Assembly (NCBI RefSeq): GCF_907163085.1
Contig: NZ_CAJQTX010000006.1
Span: 310,001 to 374,000 of the forward strand
Reading direction: 5' to 3'
DNA length: 64,000 nt
DNA from: Candidatus Accumulibacter sp. ACC003
Lineage (GTDB): Bacteria > Pseudomonadota > Gammaproteobacteria > Burkholderiales > Rhodocyclaceae
Shown here: positions 26,569-36,661 of the stretch, in pieces
How the letters are laid out: the number at the start of each line of letters is the position of its first letter
How positions within the stretch are numbered: position 1 is the stretch's first letter
Translations under genes and position numbers: made by a program
The notes under the pieces: generated by a model
What the model saw: only the letters and a program-made list of their open reading frames with translations
What the model was told of the DNA's origin: nothing
Database searches by the model: none

Positions 26569-27565
26569 GTGCCTCCTGTTGTTCGTCTTGGCGGTGGCGA
26601 TCGGGCGCCCGGGGCCAGCCTTGGCATCGCCGACCTGCACCGGCCGCTTCGCCAATCCGATCACCGATATCTGTTGGCGCTGCATGCTGCCGATCCGCTT
26701 CGGCGGCCTCGATCTGCTGTCGATGGGGCAGGAAGACACGCCGAATCCCGGCGGCTCACCGCTTTGTGCGTGCCCCTCCCAATTGCGCGTGGGTTTCAAG
26801 GTGAGCTTTTGGGAGCCAGTCAGGCGAGTCGATGTGGTGCGTCGCCCGTTCTGCCTGACCAGTCTCGGCGGACTCGAGCTTGATCCCGGGTTCGATGCGC
26901 CCCGTGGTTCGCGTTTCAGCCAGGACAGCACGTCGACCTCGTCTTTCTATCAGGTCCATTGGTACGTCGACCCGGTCATCTTCTGGCTGGAAGCGATCTT
27001 CGACAACGCCTGCCTGGAGCCGGGCGGTTTCGATGTCGCCTATCTCACCGAACTGGACCCGATGTGGCACGACGACGAGCTGACCTTCATCCTCAACCCC
27101 GAGGTCGCCCTGTTCGGCAACCTGGCGGCCCGCGCCGCCTGTGCCGCCGATTGCGCGGCGGCCACTGCCGGCTTCCCGCTCAACTCCCTTTTCTGGTGTG
27201 CCGGCTGCCAGGGCAGCCTCTATCCGCTCAATGGCAACGTGCAGGCCCATATCGGCGGTGTCCAGGCATCGAGTCTGGAAATGACTCGCCTGATCGCCAA
27301 GATGCATCGGGAAGGGCTGATGTGGGCGGCCTCGGGCGAGGACGGACTCTGCGGCTACTACCCGCAGCCGATCATGGACAAGACCGATTACAAATATCAC
27401 ATGCTCTATCCGATTCCCCAGACCGCACAGATTGCCGGGAAATGCTGCCAGCCGCTCGGGCGATCGACGATTCTGTGGGGCGCCGGGCGCGAGTTTCCCT
27501 TCGAGGGCGAGGAATTTGCGTACATGGTCTTCCGCAAACGCAACTGCTGCCAGGGCGCGTTCTGA
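26552..27565 (+). CDS. traU: TraU-family conjugative transfer protein
   Basis: The product has 337 residues. A signal peptide (LLLFVLAVAIGRPGPALA) is followed by the cysteine-rich TraU body: ITDICWRCMLPIRFGG, PLCACPSQLRVGFKVSFWEPVR, FCL..LGG, FYQVHWYVDPVIFWLE, LTELDPMWHDDELTFILNPE and a C-terminal GKCCQPLG and RNCCQGAF. The many cysteines suggest disulphide bonds formed in the periplasm. TraU acts in DNA transfer and pilus assembly of F-type systems. It overlaps traW and is followed 4 bases later by trbC. The gene is intact. Confidence 0.92.
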   Translation: MKCVRKCLLLFVLAVAIGRPGPALASPTCTGRFANPITDICWRCMLPIRFGGLDLLSMGQEDTPNPGGSPLCACPSQLRVGFKVSFWEPVRRVDVVRRPFCLTSLGGLELDPGFDAPRGSRFSQDSTSTSSFYQVHWYVDPVIFWLEAIFDNACLEPGGFDVAYLTELDPMWHDDELTFILNPEVALFGNLAARAACAADCAAATAGFPLNSLFWCAGCQGSLYPLNGNVQAHIGGVQASSLEMTRLIAKMHREGLMWAASGEDGLCGYYPQPIMDKTDYKYHMLYPIPQTAQIAGKCCQPLGRSTILWGAGREFPFEGEEFAYMVFRKRNCCQGAF

Positions 27566-27569
27566 GGCC

Positions 27570-28280
27570 ATGAGCAGGCGATCGTGGATCTCGCCGTGGG
27601 TGCTTTGCCTCGGCGTCGGCGCCTGGGGTGGGCTGATGACGTTCGCGCTGGCTCAAGGCGTAGGACCCGCGGACAGCGAGCTACGGGCAGCCCGAGAGCG
27701 AATGGGTTCTGCGCTGAACGCCATCGAGGTGCGGAAGGCCACTGGCCGTCTGACGGTTCCCGATCCGACCAAGCTGCCCCAGCCGGCGACCACAGGCCCC
27801 GACATTGCCCGGATGGCTGAGACCTACCGCCAGGCCCCACCAAGCTCGGCACCGGGCAAGGATGTCCCGGAGTTGATGGTGTTTGTTTCCTTTTCGTTGC
27901 CGAAGGAAACGCTGCAGCGAATCGTCAGCCAGGCAGAGAAATCCGGCGCCGTCTTGGTCCTGCGCGGACTTCACGGGAATTCGCTCACGCGGATGGGTGA
28001 GGAGATCGCGCGACTGGTCGGCGACCGTAAGGTCACGGCGATCATTCATCCACCGGCCTTCAAGCAGTTCAAGGTGCACCAGGTGCCGGCACTGGTGCTG
28101 GCGCGATCCGGCCAGGCGTCAAAGATCGGCGAAGACGGCTGCGCCCCGGTGTCGAGCTTCATCCGCGTCGACGGTGATGTCACACAGGACTATGCGCTCG
28201 ATCTCATCGAGCGACAGGCGCCGGCGTGGGCCGATGTGGCGCGCCGCTATGCCTCACGACTCTCGGGATCACGGCGATGA
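27570..28280 (+). CDS. trbC: TrbC-type (F-type) conjugative transfer protein
   Basis: The product has 236 residues. It has a signal-anchor (WVLCLGVGAWGGLMTFALAQG), a helical linker, and a thioredoxin-like TrbC domain: ELMVFVSFSLPKETLQRIVSQAEKSGAVLVLRG, then FKQFKVHQVPALVLAR, and VDGDVTQDYALDLIE. TrbC is a periplasmic partner of TraW in pilus formation. I chose the ATG at 27570 because it follows the traU stop by 4 bases and gives a proper signal; an upstream frame is antisense-like noise. The end overlaps the next gene by an ATGA. Confidence 0.88.
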   Translation: MSRRSWISPWVLCLGVGAWGGLMTFALAQGVGPADSELRAARERMGSALNAIEVRKATGRLTVPDPTKLPQPATTGPDIARMAETYRQAPPSSAPGKDVPELMVFVSFSLPKETLQRIVSQAEKSGAVLVLRGLHGNSLTRMGEEIARLVGDRKVTAIIHPPAFKQFKVHQVPALVLARSGQASKIGEDGCAPVSSFIRVDGDVTQDYALDLIERQAPAWADVARRYASRLSGSRR

Positions 28281-29473
28281 GCAAGCGGTACTGGCTGCTC
28301 ATCGCGCTGCTCCTGGCAAGTCGTGCCTGGGCGCAGGGAGATGCTGCGAGCAGCGCGTTTGCCAAGGGCAAAGCGCTGGGCGCCGGCACGATCGACAGCG
28401 CCTTCCAGGGAATCGGCAACGGCACCGGCGCCGCGACCGTGCCGGGGTTCGGACAGCCCACTCCCCAATCACAAGTGTTCCAGGCGGGGCAGGGCCAATT
28501 GTCGGGGCCGGGGGCGGCCAAGATCATCGACTGCGCTAGCCAGGCCCCTGAAGTGGATTCCTACCGGCGGCAGGAGTGTGACGCCGTCAATTTTGTGGCG
28601 CGCAACCCGGCGGTGCGACCGGCGTTCTCGATCGATCGCGCCAACGATCCGCTGATCAGTCGTGCCCGAGCGCTGGTCCGCAATCCCACGATGAGCGGCA
28701 CCGGCATCACCGCCGGGAATCCTGCCGAACAGTGCCGGGTGGTGACCGAGACCCAGCCCGCGTCGTTCAGCAAGGAAACCTGCAATGACTACCGGCCGGT
28801 GAGCAGCGCTTTCTGTTCGACCGCGCGGCAGATCAGCGTCGATCAGCATCACCGCTACCAGTGCGTTGAACAGATGCAATCGGTGAGCAATGCCTCCTGC
28901 GTCATTGGCCAACAGATCGCGGTCGATACCCGCTACCGCTACCAGTGCAATCAGACCGTGCAGGGCTACGAGTCGCTGAGTTGTCGGCGAGGGGTCTCCG
29001 TCACTGTCGGATTTGGCCAATGCACGCCCGGTGTCTGGCTCGGGCGCACGGCCTTCGTCGATTGCGGCCACTGCGTCGATCCGTACATGGCGATGAACAT
29101 CTATTGCGGCAGCGATGGCCGATCGTACGAGGTGGAACCCTACCGTTCCGGCGACGGTGCCAATCGCTTCGACTATCGCCCGCTGGGTTATTCCTGGGAT
29201 GGCAGCTACGGTCGTTTTCCGGTGGCGGTCGCGCCGGGTCAATCGATCAGCGATCACTACGTCAGCGATCTGGGTTATGGCTGCCATCTCTACGTCTATT
29301 TCAGCGTCAGCTGCAGCGCGACCACCTGCACACCCTCAGTGCGCAACGTCAGTGCCGGCTGCAACTCTGCCGGCGGCAGCGGCACCGGGGCTGCGCTGCA
29401 GCTGCCGATGTCCACGACGGTCAGCAGTTGGCGGTCGAGCGAGTGCGCCAGCTTGCAGCAGCGAGCACAGTGA
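28277..29473 (+). CDS. TraN-like cysteine-rich transfer protein
   Basis: The product has 398 residues. After a signal peptide (YWLLIALLLASRAWA) come a Gly-rich region and then cysteine repeats. Repeated elements include RQISVDQHHRYQC and QQIAVDTRYRYQC, with SLSCRRGVSV and GHCVDPYMAMNIYCG later. These fit mating-pair stabilisation proteins of the TraN group, which sit at the outer membrane and contact the recipient. Start and stop both overlap neighbours (ATGA with trbC, TGATG with the next gene), so the genes are co-translated. A second TraN-like gene follows directly; it is unusual to have two in a row, and they may be a split or duplicated ancestor. Confidence 0.7.
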   Translation: MSKRYWLLIALLLASRAWAQGDAASSAFAKGKALGAGTIDSAFQGIGNGTGAATVPGFGQPTPQSQVFQAGQGQLSGPGAAKIIDCASQAPEVDSYRRQECDAVNFVARNPAVRPAFSIDRANDPLISRARALVRNPTMSGTGITAGNPAEQCRVVTETQPASFSKETCNDYRPVSSAFCSTARQISVDQHHRYQCVEQMQSVSNASCVIGQQIAVDTRYRYQCNQTVQGYESLSCRRGVSVTVGFGQCTPGVWLGRTAFVDCGHCVDPYMAMNIYCGSDGRSYEVEPYRSGDGANRFDYRPLGYSWDGSYGRFPVAVAPGQSISDHYVSDLGYGCHLYVYFSVSCSATTCTPSVRNVSAGCNSAGGSGTGAALQLPMSTTVSSWRSSECASLQQRAQ

Positions 29474-30314
29474 TGAAGGCATTGCTTGCGATGCTGTTCG
29501 CCATGACTCTCGCTGGCCGGGCGATCGCCGGCGACTGTCAGCTGGCGAGTTCGACCTGTGTCGATAGCAGCGCGAGCAAGACGATCTCCGGCATCGTGGT
29601 GACGCTCGCACAAGTCGGCGGTTGCTGGGAGTATCAGGACACCTACACGTGCATCAAGCCCGAGGCGATCGACTACTGCGCCGCGCTGACCACGGCAGGC
29701 TGCGGGCAGATCGGTTCGACCTGCAGCGACACGGCGTTCAACGGGACGTGCAACACCTACAGCAAGACTTTCCAGTGCGGCACCGATCAGGGGGAGCCGA
29801 GCAACACGCTGCGCTTGAGCAATAGCTACACGCTGCTCACCGACGCTGCCGACGCCAGTGCCTGCAGCAGCTATGCGCAGAATGCGCGCTGCCGGCTGGC
29901 GGCGCATACCTGTGTCGATTCGACGCCGTGCAAGCTGGATGCCAGTGGGGCCACAGTTTGCCTTGCTGGCGTCAAGCCGCCGGAAGGCGGGCTGAATTCC
30001 ACGGCGATCTGTTGGCGCTATCAGGATGACTATTCGTGCATTGCCGACAACCCGCTCGATTACTGCGCGGCGATCAAGGCCACCGCGGGTTGTTCCCTGG
30101 CGGCTTCAACGTGCGACAGCACGGCCTTTGACGGGTCGTGCAATCAATACACGCGCCAGTATCGGTGCACCAACGTGGCGGCGGCGACGAACCCGCCGAC
30201 GGTCGTGCAACTCGACACCTCGTACACCATCACCTCGAACACACTCGACACCAGCGGCTGCACCTCGCTGTCGGAAAGCAGCAACTGCGTCCACGCCGCG
30301 CACACCTGCACGGA

Positions 30315-31055
30315 CAACGAATAAGGATAGATCGTGCGAAGCCACGATCTGATCCGTTTGTTGGACGAGCCCGGGCCGGAGCGCTGGGCGCGCCCTCTGC
30401 AAATATCTTTTTTGGATTTACCCCGCAGGCATGAATGCCGAAGGGCGGGGAGCGGGCCGTCGCCGCGCGCTGCGGCACCGTCAGCGAAGATCGCGCAAAT
30501 CCGGCCGTTTTGGCGTCCCGGCCACTGAACTCCGGGCGACCCCGTCACTCAGCTTGGGGAAACTGAAGTCCCAAAGGCGGCCGGACAGCGCTGTGAAGGC
30601 GGCTTACACGATCAGGCAGCGATCGCGACGAGCGGTGGAGCAGCGACGAAGGCGGGCGATGTTGATCGAATACGCGTCCGGACAATTGACATCACGGAGC
30701 CACAGCACGGGCAAAGCATCGCTGGCCGCTCCTTGCGCGGCGGCGTGAAGCGGCTGGGATCGAACTTCAGCAAGCGGTGCAGCAAACTGATCAGGCGCTT
30801 GCAGTTGGCGTGCAGGAAGCCGAAATTGCGGGCGCGGCGAAAGCCCTTGGGTAGCACGTGCTGGAGGATCAGCCAGAGGAAATCGGCGCCGGCTAGCGAG
30901 CGCTTTTCCGACTTGCCGGTTTGTGCGTTGCGGTAGCGGAAGCTCACCCGCCCATCCTTACAAGCGAGGATGTCCTGTTCACGGATGACGCCGCGGTAGA
31001 GGTAACGACCGAGGTAGATCAGGGCCTTCTCGCCGCTGCCCACCGATTTGCAGTG
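30315..31055 (+). repeat. 741-bp tandem duplication, unit 1
   Basis: Unit 1 appears identical to unit 2 (31056-31796), both beginning CAACGAATAAGG. It carries the terminal part of the IS91-like element and the last 240 or so codons of its transposase, without a start. Confidence 0.95.
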
Positions 31056-31796
31056 CAACGAATAAGGATAGATCGTGCGAAGCCACGATCTGATCCGTTT
31101 GTTGGACGAGCCCGGGCCGGAGCGCTGGGCGCGCCCTCTGCAAATATCTTTTTTGGATTTACCCCGCAGGCATGAATGCCGAAGGGCGGGGAGCGGGCCG
31201 TCGCCGCGCGCTGCGGCACCGTCAGCGAAGATCGCGCAAATCCGGCCGTTTTGGCGTCCCGGCCACTGAACTCCGGGCGACCCCGTCACTCAGCTTGGGG
31301 AAACTGAAGTCCCAAAGGCGGCCGGACAGCGCTGTGAAGGCGGCTTACACGATCAGGCAGCGATCGCGACGAGCGGTGGAGCAGCGACGAAGGCGGGCGA
31401 TGTTGATCGAATACGCGTCCGGACAATTGACATCACGGAGCCACAGCACGGGCAAAGCATCGCTGGCCGCTCCTTGCGCGGCGGCGTGAAGCGGCTGGGA
31501 TCGAACTTCAGCAAGCGGTGCAGCAAACTGATCAGGCGCTTGCAGTTGGCGTGCAGGAAGCCGAAATTGCGGGCGCGGCGAAAGCCCTTGGGTAGCACGT
31601 GCTGGAGGATCAGCCAGAGGAAATCGGCGCCGGCTAGCGAGCGCTTTTCCGACTTGCCGGTTTGTGCGTTGCGGTAGCGGAAGCTCACCCGCCCATCCTT
31701 ACAAGCGAGGATGTCCTGTTCACGGATGACGCCGCGGTAGAGGTAACGACCGAGGTAGATCAGGGCCTTCTCGCCGCTGCCCACCGATTTGCAGTG
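31056..31796 (+). repeat. 741-bp tandem duplication, unit 2
   Basis: Second copy, continuous with the rest of the element. It begins with the same CAAC that precedes unit 1 and ends inside the transposase gene, where the full-length sequence continues. Confidence 0.95.
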
Positions 31797-32483
31797 CGCT
31801 ACCCATTCCCGCGGATAGGACGCCGGCAGGCAAATGCCGGCCGCCTCGATCGCCGCCAGCATTTTGGCCCGGAAGACCTTGGCCATCGCCTTCTCGTTGA
31901 ACAGGTAGGTGCCGTTCTTGCCGCGCCGCTTGCGTCGCCAGCGCTGCTTCGCGGCATCGATCGCTGCCGCGGGGACGACGAGATGGACATGCGGGTGGAA
32001 GTCGAGCCGACGCGAGTGCGTGTGCAGGACCGCGATGGCGCCGGGCGTGCCCTGCAACTGCCGGTCGTTCTGACTGAAGCGGTGCACCGTTTCCCAGGCA
32101 CAGCGCATCAAGCCATCGAAGACGACGTCGGCGTGCGCCGCAGCGAGCCCGCGCAATTCGGCCGGCAGCGTGAAGGTCAGCAGAAAGTAGTCGGCCGGGA
32201 CGAGGCGCTCTATCTGACGTTCCAGCCATTGCTGGCTCTCGTGGTGCTGGCAGTGCGGGCAAAGGCGATGGCCGCAGGAATGCGGAACGAGTTTTTGCTG
32301 ATCGCAGCCTTCGCACTGGAGCTGCATCATCGGGCTGGCCGGGCCGCGGCAATCGCGCATCGCCGAGAGTGCCCGAAGCTGATCGAAGCTCAGGCGGTGG
32401 CGAAATTGCGTCATGAAGTCCGCTTCGAATTCGGCAATGACAGAGCCGAGGCGGATCATCGCGGCGTCCCCTTGCTCAGACAA
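31353..32483 (-). CDS. IS91-family transposase (HUH, zinc-binding N-terminus)
   Basis: The product has 376 residues. The N-terminus has a zinc-binding region (CEGCDQQKLVPHSCGHRLCPHCQ). The catalytic region has FHPHVHLVVP, a histidine pair of the HUH fold, and IYLGRYLYRGV, which carries the tyrosines that nick and join single strands in rolling-circle transposition. The C-terminus is basic with CPCCGSVM. The ATG lies inside the end of the tyrosine-recombinase gene, so the two are translated together. This copy is intact; a second, start-less copy of its C-terminal part lies in the 741-bp duplication to the left. Confidence 0.9.
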   Translation of the reverse strand: MSEQGDAAMIRLGSVIAEFEADFMTQFRHRLSFDQLRALSAMRDCRGPASPMMQLQCEGCDQQKLVPHSCGHRLCPHCQHHESQQWLERQIERLVPADYFLLTFTLPAELRGLAAAHADVVFDGLMRCAWETVHRFSQNDRQLQGTPGAIAVLHTHSRRLDFHPHVHLVVPAAAIDAAKQRWRRKRRGKNGTYLFNEKAMAKVFRAKMLAAIEAAGICLPASYPREWVAHCKSVGSGEKALIYLGRYLYRGVIREQDILACKDGRVSFRYRNAQTGKSEKRSLAGADFLWLILQHVLPKGFRRARNFGFLHANCKRLISLLHRLLKFDPSRFTPPRKERPAMLCPCCGSVMSIVRTRIRSTSPAFVAAPPLVAIAA

Positions 32484-33390
32484 AAGCGGTCCATCAGCGC
32501 GTTGATGCGGTCGATGGCGTGATGCCGGGTTTGATCCGTCAGATGGGTGTAGCGAACCGTCGTGAGAATCGAGTGATGGCCGAGAATGCTCTGCACCTCG
32601 GTGAGCTCGACGCCCGCCTCGATCAGGTGCGTGGCATAGGCGTGACGCAAACTGTGCGGCGAAATGTTTTTTTTAGCCCGCAGGATTCGACCACCGCCCG
32701 CAGTGCCTTCTGAACGCCGCTGCGATTGAGCGGTGTCCTGGCGCTGCTCGCACCTGGCAAGCCGCCGCGGCGATTGGGAAACAGCAGAACGGGATTACGG
32801 TGGCGCTGCCAGAAACAACGCAGGAGTCGGTAGGTGGCCGTCGGCAGCGGCACCAGGCGATCCTTGTTGCCCTTGGCATCGCGGATATGCACCCGCCCGC
32901 GCGCGCCGTCGATGTCGGCGACCGTCAGCCGTAAGCCTTCGCCCAGGCGCAGGCCGAGACTGTAGAGGGTGAAGAAGAAAACGCGGTAACTGAGCACCTG
33001 CGTGGCCAGAAAAATCCGCTCGGTCTCCTCGACCGTGACGATGTCCGGCAGGCGCAGCGAGCGCGGCGGCTTGATCAGACCGGGCGCCACCCAGGGTTTC
33101 TTCAGCACGTGCTCGTAGTAAAACTTGAGCCCGTACAGATCGAGCTTGAGCGAACTCCAGGAGTGCGTCTCACGCAGGTCGGCGAAGTAATCCAACAGGT
33201 CGGCCTCGCTCAGATCGTCGATCTGATGAGCGAAGTAATCTCCCACCCGGCGGACCGCGCGCGAATACGCGTCGATCGTCTTCGGCTGCAAGCCCTTGAG
33301 CTTCAGGTGCTTCTGGTGCAGCTCGTAGTTCGTGTCAAAAATCGTCGTTGCGACAGGGGACATCTCTTCCATCTTGCGGTAACCTCGCAT
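32456..33390 (-). CDS. Tyrosine recombinase of the IS91-like element, with an A8 frameshift site
   Basis: The first frame (to about 32670) has a SAM-like N-terminal domain (LKGLQPKTIDAYSRAVRRV) and the catalytic Arg region (LYSLGLRLGEGLRLTVADID). At CTA AAA AAA (A8 run, 32667-32674 on the plus strand as T8) the frame must shift by -1 to read NISPHSLRHAYATHLIEAGV and the C-terminal LGHHSILTTVRYTHL with the nucleophilic Tyr. A AAA AAA is a slippery heptamer, so -1 frameshifting or transcript slippage could yield the full enzyme. Otherwise it is a pseudogene. The start is at 33390, or 18 bases later. The gene overlaps the HUH transposase by 28 bases. Confidence 0.8.
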
Positions 33391-34951
33391 TCGTCATGAA
33401 CATCCCTCGGATGAGGGGCGAGGTCACATCTTGAGTCAACGCGACGACAGCACCGGGGTTTCCTCCGCGTAGCGGCTTCGTCCAACACGCCGTGCAAGAC
33501 GATCAACGGCCTGCAGGTCTGCCTGGACAGCGTCTCGCCGCTGCCGGAACGGGCCCAAAGTGCGGGCGACTCCTGCTGGGCGTGGTCGGAGGACTACACC
33601 TGCGCCGCGACAGCGCTGAGCGATGACTGTCAGGAACTGATCGACCGGGGATGCACCCAGGTGGGCAGCGATTGTGTTGATCGTCTGCCGTCGGGCGCTT
33701 GCGACCTGAACGAGCGCACCTACTCGTGCCAGACCTCACCGGCGGTCCAGACGCAGCGCACGGTGTGCGATCAGGCGGCGTTCTGCCAGGGCGGTAACTG
33801 CTTCGACACGAGTCATCCGGCCGATGAGGATTTCGGCAAGATCATGGCCACGCTGGAGGCGGCGCGCGAAGCGGGGGTCTATGGCGGCGATCAGCGGCTG
33901 TTCACGGGCGTCACGGAGCAGTGTCGCAAGAAGCTGTTTGGTCTGGTGAACTGCTGCAAGAAGGGCGGCGGTGGCGCGGCGAAAAGCAACAACGCGCTGA
34001 TGTCGGCGGCGATCCAGGGGGCGTATGCGGGAGGGCAGCTGGCGGTGAACGCAGGCAGCAAGTACGTCTTCGATTTCATGTACCCGCAGTACGCGGGCTA
34101 TCTCGAAGCGGGCGCGAAAGCGATGATTTCGTCCGAGGTGCTGTTTACGCCGACGAATTTCCAGCCGTCGTTCAGTTTCTATGGGCTGACCTTGTCCACC
34201 GGGACAATGACCAGTGGCCTGCTCGGCGGGCCGATTTTTTCTATCGGGTCGCTGGGCAGCTTCAACTTCTATTTCGATCCTTACTCGTTAGCCGTGGCGG
34301 TGGCCCTCGAGTTGCTCTCGGACCTGCTCTCGTGTGATCAGGCCGAGCAACTGCTGGCGATGCACCGTGATGCCAATCTCTGTGTCGCGGTGGGGTCCTT
34401 CTGCTCGGTCCGGGTGCCGATCATCAGGACGTGCATCGAGCAGACCCAGTCGTATTGCTGCTTCAATTCTCGCCTGGCCCGGTTGATCAATGAACAGGGC
34501 AGGGGACAGATCGGCAAGAGCTGGGGAAGCGGCAGGCATCCGGATTGTTCCGGATTCACACCTGCGGAGTTCGAACGGCTCGATTTCTCGCGCATCGACC
34601 TGAGCGAGTTCATCGCGGAAGTCACGGCCAGCGTGCGCGTACCTACTGCGTCGTCGATCGGGCAGAACGTCCGGGGCACCGTCGAGCAGCGCGTCAATAG
34701 CTACTATAACCGGTGATGACTGAGCACGCTTTTCTGTCCGGGCGAGGGCAGCGCGATGCGTTTGGACAGGTGGATGGCGTGCATTCTCTCGGGGAGATGA
34801 TTCGATGAAAGCACCTCTGACGGATCTTCCACGCACCATCAATGTAAGTCGTTGATGTAATTGAAGTAAGCCATAAATCGCCCGAACGCGTAGGCATGTA
34901 ACAATGTATTTACGGCTTTACAAACATGTCGTTATATTGTTAAGTGTCGGC

Positions 34952-36556
34952 ATGTACATCGCCCACATCCCCAACCGCAAGTCTAGGCCAGCCATTCTGC
35001 TTCGCGAATCGTATCGCGAGGGGGGCAAGGTCTGCACACGGACTATCGCCAATCTGACGAATTGGTCTGCGGAGCAGATCACCGCGATGGAACGTCTGGT
35101 GAAAGGCGAGTTCGACGATTGGTCCGGGGAGATGACCAGTGGTGAGATTTTCGGTGTTCTGTTTGCGCTCAAGCATCTGGCTGACCAGGTGGGCATCACG
35201 CGGGTGCTGGGCACGGCCCCGGAAAGCAAGCTCAACTTGTTCCTGATTCTGGCACGCATCGCGCATGGTGGGTCGCGGTTGTCGGCGGTGCGCTGGGCGC
35301 AGCAGCACGCGGTGGCCAGCGTGCTGGGGGTGGACGACTTTGATGAGAATGATCTCTACGCGGCGCTGGACTGGCTGGCGAGCCAGCAGGAGCGCATTGA
35401 GCGCGAGCTGTACCAGGCCTATGTCAAACAACAGGGCCAGCCACCGGTATTGGTGCTCTACGACGTCACCTCGAGCTACTTTGAAGGGGAATGCAACGAA
35501 TTGGGGCGGTACGGTTACAACCGCGACGGCAAGCGGGGCAAGCAGCAAATCGTCATCGGTTTATTGACCGCGGAGGACGGGGAGCCCCTGGCTGTGCGAG
35601 TCTTCGAAGGCAACACAGCGGACCCGACGACGGTGGCCAGTCAGATCACGATTCTCAAAGAACAATTCGGCCTGGCCGAGGTGGTGCTGGTCGGCGACCG
35701 GGGGATGATCAAAGCCAAGGGGAAAGCGGCGCTGTCGGCGCAGGGCTTTCGTTATATTGACGCCCAGGTGCGTACCTTTCTCAAGCAGGGCGTGTTGCAG
35801 ACGGATCTCTTCGACGCGCATCTGTGCGAGGTGGAGCACGGCGACAAGCGCCTGATCGTGCGCCGCAACGATACCGTGCGGGTACGCGAGGAGCGGCGGC
35901 GGGACGACAAGCTGACCCAGTTGCAGGCAAAGATCACCGCACGTAACGCCTTCGTCAAGGACTCCACCCGCGCCAGCGCCGCGACAGGCCTGGCCGCCCT
36001 GCAGAACTGGGCCAAGCGCCACAAGCTCAGCGGGTTTGTCACGCTGACGCTGGAGGAACGCGTCATTGTCTGGTCTATCGACGAGGAGGCCAAAGCGCAG
36101 GACGCTCTGCTCGACGGCTGCTACCTCCTGGAAACGAACGTGCCGGTGGACATGATGGATGCCAAGACGGTCGATGCGCGCTATCGGGACCTGCAAAAAG
36201 TCGAGCGCAACTTCCGCACCGTGAAGACCGCCTTCCTGGAAATCCGTCCGATCTTCCTGCGCAAGGCCGAGCGCACCAAAGCGCATGTGTTCGTGGCGAT
36301 GCTGGCGTTGAAGATCACCCGACAGTTTGAAGCGGGGCTGCGTCAGGCCTTCGGCACGACCGAAAGCAGTAGTACCGCCATTACCTCGGACGACGCCCTA
36401 CTGGCGCTCGGACGACTGACCTACCTCTACAGCACCGACCGCAACGGTCAGCGTCACACTCACCTGCCGCGCCCGGACGAGCAACAGGCACAGATCCTCG
36501 GTGCCATTGGCCTTGCCTTCCCCCTCAAGCCAAAAGCCCAGAAGCGCGCTGCGTAG
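34952..36556 (+). CDS. IS1634-type (IS4 superfamily) transposase
   Basis: The product has 534 residues. It contains a DDE core with Asp in VLYDVTSSYFEGE, Asp in VVLVGDRGMIKAKG and Glu in VERNFRTVKTAFLEIRP (the last in a YREK-like context). The N-terminus begins MYIAHIPNRKSRPAILLRESYREGGK, typical of the IS1634 group; an in-frame ATG 48 bases upstream is less likely. The gene is intact. The element lies between traN and the next gene of the conjugative remnant, and its right end has probably removed that gene's start. Terminal repeats could not be fixed by eye. Confidence 0.9.
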   Translation: MYIAHIPNRKSRPAILLRESYREGGKVCTRTIANLTNWSAEQITAMERLVKGEFDDWSGEMTSGEIFGVLFALKHLADQVGITRVLGTAPESKLNLFLILARIAHGGSRLSAVRWAQQHAVASVLGVDDFDENDLYAALDWLASQQERIERELYQAYVKQQGQPPVLVLYDVTSSYFEGECNELGRYGYNRDGKRGKQQIVIGLLTAEDGEPLAVRVFEGNTADPTTVASQITILKEQFGLAEVVLVGDRGMIKAKGKAALSAQGFRYIDAQVRTFLKQGVLQTDLFDAHLCEVEHGDKRLIVRRNDTVRVREERRRDDKLTQLQAKITARNAFVKDSTRASAATGLAALQNWAKRHKLSGFVTLTLEERVIVWSIDEEAKAQDALLDGCYLLETNVPVDMMDAKTVDARYRDLQKVERNFRTVKTAFLEIRPIFLRKAERTKAHVFVAMLALKITRQFEAGLRQAFGTTESSSTAITSDDALLALGRLTYLYSTDRNGQRHTHLPRPDEQQAQILGAIGLAFPLKPKAQKRAA

Positions 36557-36661
36557 GCAGAAGCCGATCTCGCTTCATCCACCGTTATTTAAAAAAATAC
36601 AAAGACATACAGCAGAACTTCGGCTACCAGCGCGAGGAAGATCCGTCTGAAAAAGCTTGCG

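Larger units (their letters stand above)
30319..33486 (-). mobile_element. IS91-like element with tyrosine recombinase and HUH transposase
   Basis: Both junctions with traN show the tetranucleotide CAAC (30315-30318 and 33483-33486). Removing 30319-33486 restores the traN frame with one CAAC. The lack of inverted terminal repeats and of a target duplication fits rolling-circle IS91-type transposition. Near the left end, GATCGTG (30330-30336) and CACGATC (30343-30349) form a hairpin, as expected at an ori or ter end. A tandem duplication of the left 741 bases is included in the interval. Confidence 0.8.
29473..34716 (+). pseudogene. traN: traN, split by an IS91-like element
   Basis: The N-terminal part (29473-30318) has a signal peptide (LLAMLFAMTLAGRAIA) and TraN-type cysteine modules such as CWEYQDTYTCIKPEAIDYC and CWRYQDDYSCIADNPLDYC. 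After CTDN the IS91-like element starts. The frame resumes at 33487 with TPCKTINGLQVCL and a third module (CWAWSEDYTCAATALSDDC). The conserved TraN C-terminal domain follows: LFGLVNCCKKGG, YVFDFMYPQYAGYL, ending TVEQRVNSYYNR. Joining 30318 to 33487 restores one frame of 691 residues, so nothing was lost. The N-terminal part now ends at a TAA three residues inside the element. Confidence 0.9.

Noticed and set aside
30612-31289. A second complete IS91 transposase gene
   Set aside because: It is the C-terminal transposase part in the 741-bp duplication, fused by chance to leading sequence; it lacks the catalytic N-terminal half.
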